A stretch of DNA of 33,458 bases from Oscillospiraceae bacterium (GTDB lineage Bacteria > Bacillota > Clostridia > UMGS1810): the NCBI GenBank assembly GCA_021629085.1, contig JAJXRJ010000024.1:1-33458 (forward strand), read 5' to 3'. This document shows positions 8,121-15,862 of this stretch, piece by piece. Position 1 is the first letter of the stretch. Every line of letters begins with the position of its first letter. The notes beneath the pieces are model-generated. The model was not told the origin of the DNA, made no database searches, and saw only the letters and a list, made by a program, of their open reading frames with translations. Position numbers and translations under genes: made by a program.

Positions 8121-9518
8121 ATGAAACTTGTTGTATGTGTGAAAGAAACAGAGGGCGACATCAGCCCGTTTGACCAAAGCGCGTTAGAGTGCGCGCTTCA
8201 AATTCCGCAGGCAGAGATTACGGTTTTGTGCATGGGCAGGGAAACGGCCTTGCCTGTGCTGACGCGGTTAACGCGGCTGGGCAATGTGCAGGCACAGCTT
8301 ATTTGTGACCCGGTATTTGCCGGCGCGGACACGCTTGCCACCAGTTATGCGCTCTCGCTTGCCGTTCACCGCCTTTCGCCCGACCTGGTTTTTTGCGGGC
8401 GGCAGAGCATGGATGGCGACACCGCCCAGGTTGGCCCCTGTTTGTCCGCCATGCTTGGCTTTTCACTCATTACCAATGTACTGCAATTAGAATCTGTTTT
8501 GGACAATGCCGTCTCCTGCCAAACCCGGTTTGGGAAAGAAACAGCACAGCTGCCTGCCCTGCTCACTTTGGAGCGCGGGTATCAGCTCCGCTTTCCCAGC
8601 ATCCGCGCAAGGGCAAAAGAAGTGGAAATGATTTCTGCCGCAGCACTTGGTGCAGATCCGGCAAGATGCGGATTGGCCGGCTCCCCCACCCGGGTGCTCA
8701 AAACGTTTGAAAGCAATGTCGGGCGGCGGAATTGCCAATGGATTTTGCCCAAACAGCTCCCGGATATTCTTGCGCAAGAACGGCAAAAAAGAAGGCAGGC
8801 AGAAACGCTCATTGACAGTGCTGTAAAATTAGACCACGTGTGGGTGGTGGGAAACGAGCTTGCGCAAATAGCCAAAACCATCGCCAAAACGGTGCGGGTG
8901 TTTGACCGGCTGCCGCCAAAAGAGATTGCCGGTCTGGCGAACCGCGAACACCCCAGCGCTATTTTATGGCCTGCCGACCTCTGGGGACGAAAACATGCGC
9001 CCATTGCAGCGGCGCTGCTCAACACCGGGCTTTGTGCCGACTGCATCCGGCTGGAAACAGATGGCAGCAATCTCTTTTTATACCGCCCTGCATATGGCGG
9101 AACGCTGACTGCTAAAATTGTCTGTCAAAAAACCCCGCAAATGGCAACGGTGCGGCTGCCCGGTACAGACACCTCAGAGGTGGTGATAGCCGTTGGCCGC
9201 GGCGCGCTCCCTTATCTTGCACAAGTAAAACAAATTGCAGATCGCAGCGGCTATCTGTTTGCTGCATCCCGCGCGGTTGTGGATGCCGGCGCGGCGCCTT
9301 ACCTTGCGCAAGTTGGCCTGACTGGGAAATCCGTCAGCCCGACGGTGTATCTGGCAATCGGCATTTCGGGCGCCGTGCAGCACACCTGTGCCATCCAAAA
9401 AGCAGGGTGTATCATTGCAGTCAATCCCGACCGGGATGCACGCATGTTTGACTTTGCCGACTATGGGGTTCTGGCAGACGCAGGCGACGTTCTCCCCTAT
9501 TTGCAACAGGAGATGTAA
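8121..9518 (+). CDS. Fused electron-transfer flavoprotein EtfB-EtfA
   Basis: Both ETF subunits in one polypeptide of 465 residues. Residues 1 to about 230 are the beta subunit, beginning with the classic MKLVVCVKET and carrying the nucleotide-binding motif GRQSMDGDTAQVGP (93-106). From about 235 on is an alpha subunit, shortened in its N-terminal half but with a full FAD domain: SRAVVDAG (383-390), TGKSVSP, GISGAVQH (414-421) and a conserved FADYGVLAD end. ETFs carry electrons from flavin dehydrogenases, and in anaerobes some bifurcate electrons between NAD and ferredoxin. As the last gene of an operon with an LDH-like flavoenzyme and an Fe-S protein, it is the likely electron acceptor. ATG 8121 fits the family N-terminus better than ATG 8109. 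Confidence 0.9.
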   Translation: MKLVVCVKETEGDISPFDQSALECALQIPQAEITVLCMGRETALPVLTRLTRLGNVQAQLICDPVFAGADTLATSYALSLAVHRLSPDLVFCGRQSMDGDTAQVGPCLSAMLGFSLITNVLQLESVLDNAVSCQTRFGKETAQLPALLTLERGYQLRFPSIRARAKEVEMISAAALGADPARCGLAGSPTRVLKTFESNVGRRNCQWILPKQLPDILAQERQKRRQAETLIDSAVKLDHVWVVGNELAQIAKTIAKTVRVFDRLPPKEIAGLANREHPSAILWPADLWGRKHAPIAAALLNTGLCADCIRLETDGSNLFLYRPAYGGTLTAKIVCQKTPQMATVRLPGTDTSEVVIAVGRGALPYLAQVKQIADRSGYLFAASRAVVDAGAAPYLAQVGLTGKSVSPTVYLAIGISGAVQHTCAIQKAGCIIAVNPDRDARMFDFADYGVLADAGDVLPYLQQEM

Positions 9519-9557
9519 AAATTGGAAGATGCGTTTTTTACAGTGCATCGGCCTGGA

Positions 9558-9596
9558 ACCTCCCGCATGGTTGTTTCATAAAATACGGCGGGAGGT
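9558..9596 (+). terminator. Hairpin at operon end that also covers the lysozyme ribosome binding site
   Basis: A nine-base perfect inverted repeat, ACCTCCCGC (9558-9566) and GCGGGAGGT (9588-9596), is followed by TATTTTTA. It sits 40 bases after the ETF stop, where an operon terminator would be expected. The right arm contains the GGAGGT ribosome binding site of the lysozyme gene starting at 9603. It could be a terminator, a translation-masking stem, or both. Confidence 0.5.
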
Positions 9597-9602
9597 ATTT
9601 TT

Positions 9603-10607
9603 ATGAAAAAATATATATTGTTTTTTGTAATATTTGCGCTGATTGCCACACCGTTTGCCGCATGTGCATTCGGGCCGTGCAGTCAGCCGCTTTCTCCTGG
9701 TATTGACGTCAGCCAGTTCCAGGGAAACATCAATTTTTCAGCAGTCAAAAATGCCGGCATTGAAGTGGTATATATCCGTTCCAGCTTAGGCTCTGACTAT
9801 GTAGACCCCTATTTTCTAAAAAACTATCAAAATGCAAAAGCAAACGGGCTAAAAGTCGGGTTTTACCATGCAGTTACCGCCACCACGGTTACACAGGCAC
9901 AGTCGGAAGCGCGGTTTTTTGTGTCCACCATAAACGGCACTAGCCCGGACTGCCGCCTGGCCATGGATTTTGAAATCTTCCACGGGCTGTCTGCAAGTGA
10001 AGTGACTGCCATTGGCGAAGCGTTTTTACAGGAAGTTGAGGCGTTGAGCGGCAAACCGGCCATAATTTACAGCGATACCTACAACGCGCGCACCATGTTT
10101 GGCGGCACACTGCCAAACTATCCGCTTTGGGTGGCCGAATACGGCGTCAGCCAGCCGCATCCAAACGGAAAATGGAACTGCTGGACAGGATTTCAATATT
10201 CAGACGCCGGACGCATCAGCGGTATTTCGGGGAATGTGGATTTGGACCATTTCACCGATGAAATCTTTATTGACACCCATACAACGGTTCCCGTACAGCC
10301 GCACTGTATTTATTACAGGGTAAAGCCGGGCGACACGCTTTGGGGGATTGCAAAAATGTATCACACCACGATTTCTGAAATTGTGCGCCTAAATGGCATT
10401 TCCAATCCCAATCTCATTTATGTAAACGAGGAGCTCAAGCTCCCCTGCACCGGCGATAACAGCCATCTTACGCGCTATGTGGTGCGCCCAGGCGATACGC
10501 TTTGGGCCATCTCCAAACGCTATGGCGTCTCTATTTCGCGCATTGTGAAAATCAACAACATTCAAAATTCAAACCTCATTTACCCCGGCCAGGTGCTGGA
10601 GATATAA
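9603..10607 (+). CDS. Secreted GH25 lysozyme (muramidase) with two LysM domains
   Basis: Peptidoglycan hydrolase of 334 residues, predicted to be exported. A signal peptide covers about residues 1-24 (charged MKK, hydrophobic core, small residues near PFAACA); Cys21 raises a weak lipoprotein possibility, but the lipobox is poor. Residues about 32-225 form the GH25 domain with GIDVSQFQG (Asp35) and the MDFE motif (Asp122, Glu124) that supplies catalytic acids. Two LysM peptidoglycan-binding repeats follow at about 237-281 and 291-334, each with PGDTLW. It probably acts in wall turnover or daughter-cell separation. It is not metabolically related to the upstream operon, and the Shine-Dalgarno lies inside a hairpin. 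Confidence 0.9.
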   Translation: MKKYILFFVIFALIATPFAACAFGPCSQPLSPGIDVSQFQGNINFSAVKNAGIEVVYIRSSLGSDYVDPYFLKNYQNAKANGLKVGFYHAVTATTVTQAQSEARFFVSTINGTSPDCRLAMDFEIFHGLSASEVTAIGEAFLQEVEALSGKPAIIYSDTYNARTMFGGTLPNYPLWVAEYGVSQPHPNGKWNCWTGFQYSDAGRISGISGNVDLDHFTDEIFIDTHTTVPVQPHCIYYRVKPGDTLWGIAKMYHTTISEIVRLNGISNPNLIYVNEELKLPCTGDNSHLTRYVVRPGDTLWAISKRYGVSISRIVKINNIQNSNLIYPGQVLEI

Positions 10608-10615
10608 AAAACACC

Positions 10616-10644
10616 TTGACACACTGCTTTTTGGACGGTATGAT
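10616..10644 (+). promoter_or_regulatory. Promoter of the YfiH-family gene
   Basis: Consensus -35 TTGACA (10616-10621) and near-consensus -10 TATGAT (10639-10644) with a 17-base spacer lie just after the lysozyme stop codon. They also argue that the downstream gene starts at 10667 and not further upstream. Confidence 0.75.
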
Positions 10645-10666
10645 AAAAAGAGAAAGGGGCGGTGTT

Positions 10667-11497
10667 ATGAATTCAAATAATACACTTATAAAAGAAGCCG
10701 ATGGCATTTTGTTTTTGCAGTATCCCAATTTATGCATGCTGCCGCACATCCGGCACGCAGCTTCCACTCGTGTGGGCGGCGTGACCGACACCCCCCACCT
10801 GGCGTCCATGAACCTGGGTGTCAACACAGGCGATACAAGAGAAAATCTGATGGAAAATTATGCCCGCTTTTGCAAAGCGGTGGAAATCCCGGCAGAGGAT
10901 TTGGTGTTTTCCAGCCAGTTTCACAACGCAAACATCCGCGATGTCACCCAATCCGACCGGGGAAAAGGGCTCATAAACCCCATGGATTACCAGGACGTGG
11001 ACGGATTGGTGACCGATTGCCTGGATACTGCGCTCACCGTATTTTCCGCCGACTGTGTCCCTATTTTATTTGCCGACACTTTAAGACGCGCAATTGGCGC
11101 CGCACACTGCGGCTGGGGCGGAACCATAAAAAATTTGGCGGGCAAAATGGTAGAAACATTGCATGCGCGCTATGCATGCCGGCCGGAGGATTTACAGATT
11201 GCCATTGGCGCGTCCATCCACCGTTGCTGTTATGAGGTGAGCAAAGAGTTATATGAACAGTTTCTCCACACCTTCCCATTTTTGCAAAACACCGAGGCGG
11301 TTTTGCTGGAACATGGCAGCTATTATCTGGACTTGCCGGATATCAACCGGCAGATTTTGATGGAGCACGGCGTGCCAAAATCGTCTATCTTTGTCAGCGA
11401 CCTCTGCACCTGCTGCAATAAGGATACGCTGTTTTCCCACCGCGGCAGCGCAGGGAAGCGCGGCATTATGGCAAACATCATAACAATGTGCCGATAA
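10667..11497 (+). CDS. YfiH/PgeF-family (laccase-domain) protein
   Basis: Cytosolic member of the DUF152/YfiH family, 276 residues. Members have been described as polyphenol-oxidase-like, as purine nucleoside phosphorylases/deaminases, and as peptidoglycan-editing factors. The metal-binding signatures are visible: QFH (His86), SADCVP (Cys130) and AHCGW (His147), along with STRVGGV, MNLGVNTGD and CCYEVS. The usual AHAGWRG reads AHCGWGG here. The start at ATG 10667 is favoured because a strong promoter lies at 10616-10644, which would be inside the longer reading from 10502. A terminator follows at 11503. Confidence 0.85.
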   Translation: MNSNNTLIKEADGILFLQYPNLCMLPHIRHAASTRVGGVTDTPHLASMNLGVNTGDTRENLMENYARFCKAVEIPAEDLVFSSQFHNANIRDVTQSDRGKGLINPMDYQDVDGLVTDCLDTALTVFSADCVPILFADTLRRAIGAAHCGWGGTIKNLAGKMVETLHARYACRPEDLQIAIGASIHRCCYEVSKELYEQFLHTFPFLQNTEAVLLEHGSYYLDLPDINRQILMEHGVPKSSIFVSDLCTCCNKDTLFSHRGSAGKRGIMANIITMCR

Positions 11498-11502
11498 AGA
11501 AA

Positions 11503-11543
11503 AACATCCGCTTATTTTAAAAATAAACGGATGTTATTTTTTT
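11503..11543. terminator. Bidirectional terminator between the YfiH gene and uxuA
   Basis: A 15-base stem with a single G-U type mismatch pairs 11503-11517 with 11521-11535 and is followed by a run of T on the + strand. On the opposite strand the same stem is followed by a T-rich tail, so it can serve both convergent genes. Confidence 0.75.
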
Positions 11544-11582
11544 GACCCCCAAAGTACGGCACGCGGCGCGATGCCGAATGCT

Positions 11583-12680
11583 TTACTGCTCTTTCGCCGC
11601 TTTAGGAAAATAAATGCTGGTGTATTTTGTGGAGTTTTTATCGCGGTTTTCTTTGCACACCGCTTCCCACAAGCCATTGATATAGGCGGCGCCCAGCGCG
11701 CGGTCAAACAGGCCATAGCCCGGTTTCCCGGTTTCGCCCCAAATCATACGTCCGTGGTCGGGGCGGATATAGCCTTCAAATCCTATGTCAAAGTATGCGC
11801 GCATAATCTCATACATATCAAGCGAACCGCTTTCGCTCAAATGTGCGGATTCTTCAAAGCATTTTTCTCCGGTAATTTTGACATTGCGCACATGCCCAAA
11901 GTGGATGCGGTCGCCAAATTCGCGGATCATAGCAGGGATGTCGTTTTGCGGCGCCACGCCCAGCGCGCCTGCGCAAAGCGTAATACCATTGTTGCGGCTA
12001 TGCACCAGGCCAACCAGTTTTTCCAGCGCCGCACGGTTGCGGATAATGCGCGGCAGCCCAAACACCGGCCAGGGCGGATCATCCGGATGAATCGCCATTT
12101 TCATGCCAATTTCATCACACACGCCAATAACTTTGATCAGGAAATACTGCAAGTTCTCCCAAAGCTGTTCCTCGGTCATGACACTGTATTTTTTAATGAG
12201 CTCCACAAGCTCTTCTTTGGTGTAGCCAATATCCCAGCCCGGCAGCGAAAGGTCGCCGTCTAAGGGATTGATTTTATCCGCCTCCTGCTGCAGATAAATA
12301 AGCGCATTCGAGCCGTCTGGCAAATCGTGCGCAAGCTCGGTGCGCGTCCAGTCAAACACTGGCATAAAGTTGTAGCACACCACTTCAATGCCGGCTTTTT
12401 TGAGCCGTCTTAACGTGGTGCAGAAATTTTCAATGTATTGATCACGCGTGGGCAGTCCAAGCTTGATGTCCTCATGCACTGGAACGCTCTCAATTACCTT
12501 CAGCGTAAGCCCCGCGGCTTCTACCTTATCTTTTAGTGCAAAAATGGATTCCTCGCTCCACGCCTCGCCGACGGGAACATCATAAATTGCAGAAACGACG
12601 CCAGTGACACCCGGGATCTGCCGGATTTTTTCCAGCGTAACCGGATCGCTGTCGCCATACCATCGCATGGTCATTTTCAT
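11583..12680 (-). CDS. uxuA: Mannonate dehydratase
   Basis: Converts D-mannonate to 2-keto-3-deoxy-D-gluconate in hexuronate (glucuronate) catabolism. The protein has 365 residues, and its N-terminus MKMTMRWYG is typical of UxuA. Metal-site residues are recognisable in a TIM-barrel arrangement: HPDDPP (His198), Cys236 in TLCAG, the FGHVRN segment (His263) and RPDHGR (Asp308, His309). YNFMPVFDWTRT near 103-114 is a family hallmark. It is a single-gene unit with its own promoter; other hexuronate genes (uxaC, uxuB, kdgK, kdgA) are not in the window and must lie elsewhere. Confidence 0.93.
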   Translation of the reverse strand: MKMTMRWYGDSDPVTLEKIRQIPGVTGVVSAIYDVPVGEAWSEESIFALKDKVEAAGLTLKVIESVPVHEDIKLGLPTRDQYIENFCTTLRRLKKAGIEVVCYNFMPVFDWTRTELAHDLPDGSNALIYLQQEADKINPLDGDLSLPGWDIGYTKEELVELIKKYSVMTEEQLWENLQYFLIKVIGVCDEIGMKMAIHPDDPPWPVFGLPRIIRNRAALEKLVGLVHSRNNGITLCAGALGVAPQNDIPAMIREFGDRIHFGHVRNVKITGEKCFEESAHLSESGSLDMYEIMRAYFDIGFEGYIRPDHGRMIWGETGKPGYGLFDRALGAAYINGLWEAVCKENRDKNSTKYTSIYFPKAAKEQ

Positions 12681-12725
12681 AATTAATCCACTTCCCTTCT
12701 TCTTTCGCTCTAAAAAACCTTCCTA

Positions 12726-12754
12726 ATTATAGCACCGTCCCTTTGTGAAATCAA
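12726..12754 (-). promoter_or_regulatory. Promoter of uxuA
   Basis: Read on the minus strand, TTGATT (12754-12749) and TATAAT (12731-12726) are separated by 17 bases, about 45 bases upstream of the uxuA start codon. Confidence 0.7.
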
Positions 12755-12851
12755 GCATACGCTGTGAGAATTTTGTATTTTTATGTAAGTTTAATAAAAT
12801 TTGTTATTTTTTTCACATGAATTTGTTTTAAATGCCGTATCACGAATAGTG

Positions 12852-12870
12852 TGTGCAAAAGTTTTGCACA
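12852..12870. promoter_or_regulatory. 19-base perfect palindrome upstream of nrdD
   Basis: TGTGCAAAAGTTTTGCACA has nine-base perfect arms around one central G. It lies about 65 bases ahead of the nrdD -35 box and about 100 bases from the uxuA -35 box, within a 348-base gene-free stretch (12681-13028). The size and symmetry suggest a dimeric repressor site. The rest of this stretch is AT-rich and holds only the two promoters and the NrdR boxes. Confidence 0.5.
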
Positions 12871-12935
12871 ATATGCATAAGCGTTGTCGAATTTTATCGT
12901 AATAAAACTGTAACATTTGATTTCCAAAAAAGCCC

Positions 12936-12964
12936 TTGACACACAATATATAGTTGTGTATAAT
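12936..12964 (+). promoter_or_regulatory. Promoter of nrdDG
   Basis: Consensus -35 TTGACA (12936-12941) and consensus -10 TATAAT (12959-12964) with a 17-base spacer. The spacer is largely filled by a NrdR-like box. Confidence 0.8.
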
Positions 12965-12987
12965 AATAATCACTCCATATCTTGTAT
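12941..12987 (+). promoter_or_regulatory. Pair of NrdR boxes on the nrdDG promoter
   Basis: ACACAATATATAGTTG (12941-12956) matches the known NrdR box pattern acaCwAtATaTwGtgt at 14 of 16 positions. ACTCCATATCTTGTAT (12972-12987) matches at about 12. The two are offset by 31 bases, leaving a 15-base gap, which is the usual face-of-helix arrangement for NrdR. One box fills the -35/-10 spacer, so binding should repress. Confidence 0.65.
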
Positions 12988-13028
12988 TTGGAAAAATAAA
13001 ATTCATTATGATAGAGGGGGAAATGATC

Positions 13029-15356
13029 ATGTTAAAAGGCGTTGTCAAGCGCGACGGCCGCATGGCAGAATATCATATAGAAAAAATTGCGGATGCAGTG
13101 GACAAGGCAATGCGCGCGTGCGGAAGGAATTGCCCGGACGAATCGATGCGGCTGGCGCAGTCGGTGGAAGCACGGCTGGAAGCCAACTATGCCAAAGACT
13201 GCCCTGGCGTGGAAGACGTGCAGGATATCGTGGAAGAAGTGTTAATGGAAAACGGCTATGCGTTTGTGGCGAAAAAATACATATTGTACCGCGCAGAACG
13301 CACCAAGAAACGGGAAATGAACTCCCGGCTCATGAAAATTTACGATGAAATTACCTTTGTGGACTCCAAAAGCAGCGATATGAAGCGGGACAATGCCAAT
13401 GTGGATGGCGACACCGCTATGGGTTCCATGCTCAAATATGGCACCGAGGGCGCAAAGGACTATTATGAAAAATACATTCTCAACGACAAGCAGAGCAAGG
13501 CGCACCGCGAGGGAGACATTCATATTCACGATATGGATTTTTACACGCTGACGACCACCTGCTGCCAGATTGATTTGATAAAGCTTTTCCACAACGGCTT
13601 TTCCACTGGGCACGGGTTTTTGCGGGAACCAAACGATATCCAAAGCTATGCCGCGCTGGCCTGCATTGCCATTCAGTCCAATCAAAATGACCAGCACGGC
13701 GGGCAGAGCATCCCCAACTTCGACTATGGCCTTGCGCCCGGCGTTGCTAAAACTTACAAACGGTTGTATGCGTCAAACTTTGCAAAGGCCGCAGAGCTGC
13801 TCTGCCCGGAATCTGGGCTGACGCTCTCCGGTGTGAAAGGTACAATGGCCAAAATTGCTGAAAATTTTGGGCTGGCACCCACATTAGAAAATGACGAAGC
13901 GTATTTAAAAAAGGAGCAGGAAGCGCTGGAAGGCACCATTGCGCCGGAAAAGCTTTTGCAAATCCAGGCGTTTGCAAAACAGAACGCGGCAAAAGAAACT
14001 GACCGCAGTACTTATCAGGCCATGGAGGCGCTCATTCACAATTTGAACACCATGCACAGCCGCGCCGGCGCACAAACGCCGTTTTCCTCCATCAACTACG
14101 GTATGGACACCACGCCGGAGGGACGTATGGTCATTAAAAATGTGCTGCTTGCCACCGAGGCAGGGCTGGGCTTTGGCGAAACCGCCATTTTCCCCATCCA
14201 CATTTTCCGCGTCAAAGAGGGCGTCAACTACAACCCCGGCGAGCCCAACTACGATTTGTTTCAGCTGGCCTGCCGCGTGAGTGCAAAACGTCTGTTCCCC
14301 AACTTTTCGTTTATTGATGCGCCCTTTAACCTGCAATATTATAAAGAGGGGCACCCGGAAACCGAAATCTCCTATATGGGATGCCGCACCCGCGTGATGG
14401 GCAATGTGTATGACAAATCCAAAGAAATCTCGTTTGGCAGAGGGAATTTGAGCTTTACCTCCATCAACCTGCCGCGCATTGCAATCAAAAGCAATCACAG
14501 CATTGAGTGGTTTTTTGAAGAACTGGAGCGCAAAATGGATTTGGTGTCCCAGCAGCTTTTAGACCGCTATAAAATCCAGGCCAAAAAGAAAGTGAAAAAT
14601 TATCCGTTCCTCATGGGGCAAGGCATTTGGGAGGGCTCCGACAAGCTGGACCGCGAGGATGAGGTTGGCGAAATTTTAAAACACGGCACGCTCTCCATCG
14701 GGTTTATCGGCCTTGCCGAAACGCTCACCGCGCTCATTGGGTCCCATCACGGCCAAACTGCCGAGGCGCGCAATCTGGGCATGGAAATTGTCGGGTTTAT
14801 GCGCGACTATGTGGATCGCAAAAGCCAGGAAACCGGGCTCAACTTCACCCTTTTGGCCACGCCCGCAGAGGGGCTTTCAGGCCGGTTTGTGCGCATTGAC
14901 CGGCAAAAATTTGGAAATATTGAAGGCGTGACCGACAAGGAATATTATACCAACTCCTTCCATATCCCGGTGAGCTTTGACATTTCCGCATTTGATAAAA
15001 TCAACATTGAAGCGCCTTATCATGCGCTCACAAATGCCGGCCATATCACCTATGTGGAACTGGACGGCGACACTGCCAACAATCTGGAAGCCTTTGAAAC
15101 CATTGTCCGCGCCATGCACGACGCCGGTGTGGGATACGGCTCCATCAACCATCCAGTGGACCGTGACCCGGTTTGCGGCTATAACGGCATTATTGCAGAC
15201 GTTTGCCCCAAATGCGGCCGCACCGAAGAGGCACACACAGAGCGGTTTGAACGCATCCGCAGGATCACCGGCTATTTGGTGGGAACGCTGGACCGGTTTA
15301 ACGATGCCAAACGTGCCGAAGAGCGCGACCGGGTGAAACACAATGTCAGTTTCTAA
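13029..15356 (+). CDS. nrdD: Anaerobic (class III) ribonucleoside-triphosphate reductase
   Basis: Glycyl-radical enzyme reducing ribonucleoside triphosphates to deoxyribonucleotides under anaerobic conditions, 775 residues. An N-terminal ATP-cone domain (about 1-90, starting VVKRDGRMAEYHIEKI) provides allosteric control. The C-terminus has three visible cysteines (about 716, 726, 729, in VCGYNG and CPKCG) in the usual zinc region, then the radical motif RITGY with Gly about 748. The ribosome binding site GAGGGGG (13014-13020) suits ATG 13029 best; ATG 13023 is too close, and the longer reading from 12954 would start inside the promoter. It is coupled by overlap to the activase nrdG and probably controlled by NrdR. 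Confidence 0.95.
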   Translation: MLKGVVKRDGRMAEYHIEKIADAVDKAMRACGRNCPDESMRLAQSVEARLEANYAKDCPGVEDVQDIVEEVLMENGYAFVAKKYILYRAERTKKREMNSRLMKIYDEITFVDSKSSDMKRDNANVDGDTAMGSMLKYGTEGAKDYYEKYILNDKQSKAHREGDIHIHDMDFYTLTTTCCQIDLIKLFHNGFSTGHGFLREPNDIQSYAALACIAIQSNQNDQHGGQSIPNFDYGLAPGVAKTYKRLYASNFAKAAELLCPESGLTLSGVKGTMAKIAENFGLAPTLENDEAYLKKEQEALEGTIAPEKLLQIQAFAKQNAAKETDRSTYQAMEALIHNLNTMHSRAGAQTPFSSINYGMDTTPEGRMVIKNVLLATEAGLGFGETAIFPIHIFRVKEGVNYNPGEPNYDLFQLACRVSAKRLFPNFSFIDAPFNLQYYKEGHPETEISYMGCRTRVMGNVYDKSKEISFGRGNLSFTSINLPRIAIKSNHSIEWFFEELERKMDLVSQQLLDRYKIQAKKKVKNYPFLMGQGIWEGSDKLDREDEVGEILKHGTLSIGFIGLAETLTALIGSHHGQTAEARNLGMEIVGFMRDYVDRKSQETGLNFTLLATPAEGLSGRFVRIDRQKFGNIEGVTDKEYYTNSFHIPVSFDISAFDKINIEAPYHALTNAGHITYVELDGDTANNLEAFETIVRAMHDAGVGYGSINHPVDRDPVCGYNGIIADVCPKCGRTEEAHTERFERIRRITGYLVGTLDRFNDAKRAEERDRVKHNVSF

Positions 15357-15861
15357 GCTCCGTCTGGCGGGCGTGGTGAAAGAATCCATCACCGACGGCC
15401 CCGGCATCCGCTATACCTTGTTCACCCAGGGCTGCCCCCATCACTGCCCTGGGTGCCATAACCCCCAAACGCACGATTTTTCCGGCGGGCAGCAGCACGA
15501 TTTGGACGAACTGTTTTCAGATATTCAAAAAAATCCGCTCGTTCACGGCATCACCTTAAGCGGCGGCGAGCCGTTTTGCCAGGCGGAAGCGCTGCTTTTA
15601 TTGTGCAAACGGTTAAAAGCGGCTGGATACGAAATTGCAGCCTATTCCGGCTACACATTTGAGGAGCTGATATCGGACAAGGGTAGCCCGCAATATGCAC
15701 TTTTAGCGTATATTGACGTGCTGATTGACGGCCCGTTTCTGCAGGACAAAAAGAGCCTTTTATTAAAATTCAAAGGCTCTTCCAATCAGCGGATCATCCA
15801 GGTTCCGGCATCCCTAAAAGAAGGGCGCGCCGTTTTAGAAACCTCCCCGCGCTGGGTATAG
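15343..15861 (+). CDS. nrdG: Anaerobic ribonucleotide reductase activating protein (radical SAM)
   Basis: Radical-SAM activase that uses a 4Fe-4S cluster and S-adenosylmethionine to form the glycyl radical on NrdD; 172 residues. The cluster motif C-x3-C-x2-C is seen in QGCPHHCPGCHN, and SGGEPF is the SAM-binding GGE motif. The ESITDGPGIRYTLFTQGC start is typical of the family. Its ATG lies 14 bases inside the end of nrdD, so the two are co-translated. The stop is only one base from the end of the convergent GH16 gene, which forces the terminators of both genes into the opposite coding sequence. Confidence 0.93.
   Translation: MSVSKLRLAGVVKESITDGPGIRYTLFTQGCPHHCPGCHNPQTHDFSGGQQHDLDELFSDIQKNPLVHGITLSGGEPFCQAEALLLLCKRLKAAGYEIAAYSGYTFEELISDKGSPQYALLAYIDVLIDGPFLQDKKSLLLKFKGSSNQRIIQVPASLKEGRAVLETSPRWV
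15751..15781 (-). terminator. Terminator of the GH16 gene inside nrdG
   Basis: AAGAGCCTTT (15751-15760) and AAAGGCTCTT (15772-15781) form a perfect ten-base stem. Read on the minus strand, the stem is followed by a short T run (CTTTTTG). It lies about 80-110 bases after the GH16 stop codon and inside the nrdG coding sequence. On the + strand no T run follows, so it should not stop nrdDG transcription. Confidence 0.5.
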
Positions 15862-15862
15862 G

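Noticed and set aside
10320..10605. Repeated segment in the lysozyme gene
   Set aside because: This is explained by two LysM domains with similar sequence, not by a DNA repeat or mobile element.
10502..10666. Upstream extension of the YfiH-family gene
   Set aside because: It overlaps the lysozyme gene and a consensus promoter (10616-10644). The family N-terminus fits ATG 10667.
12954..13028. Upstream extension of nrdD
   Set aside because: It would start inside the promoter before the -10 box. The ribosome binding site points to ATG 13029.
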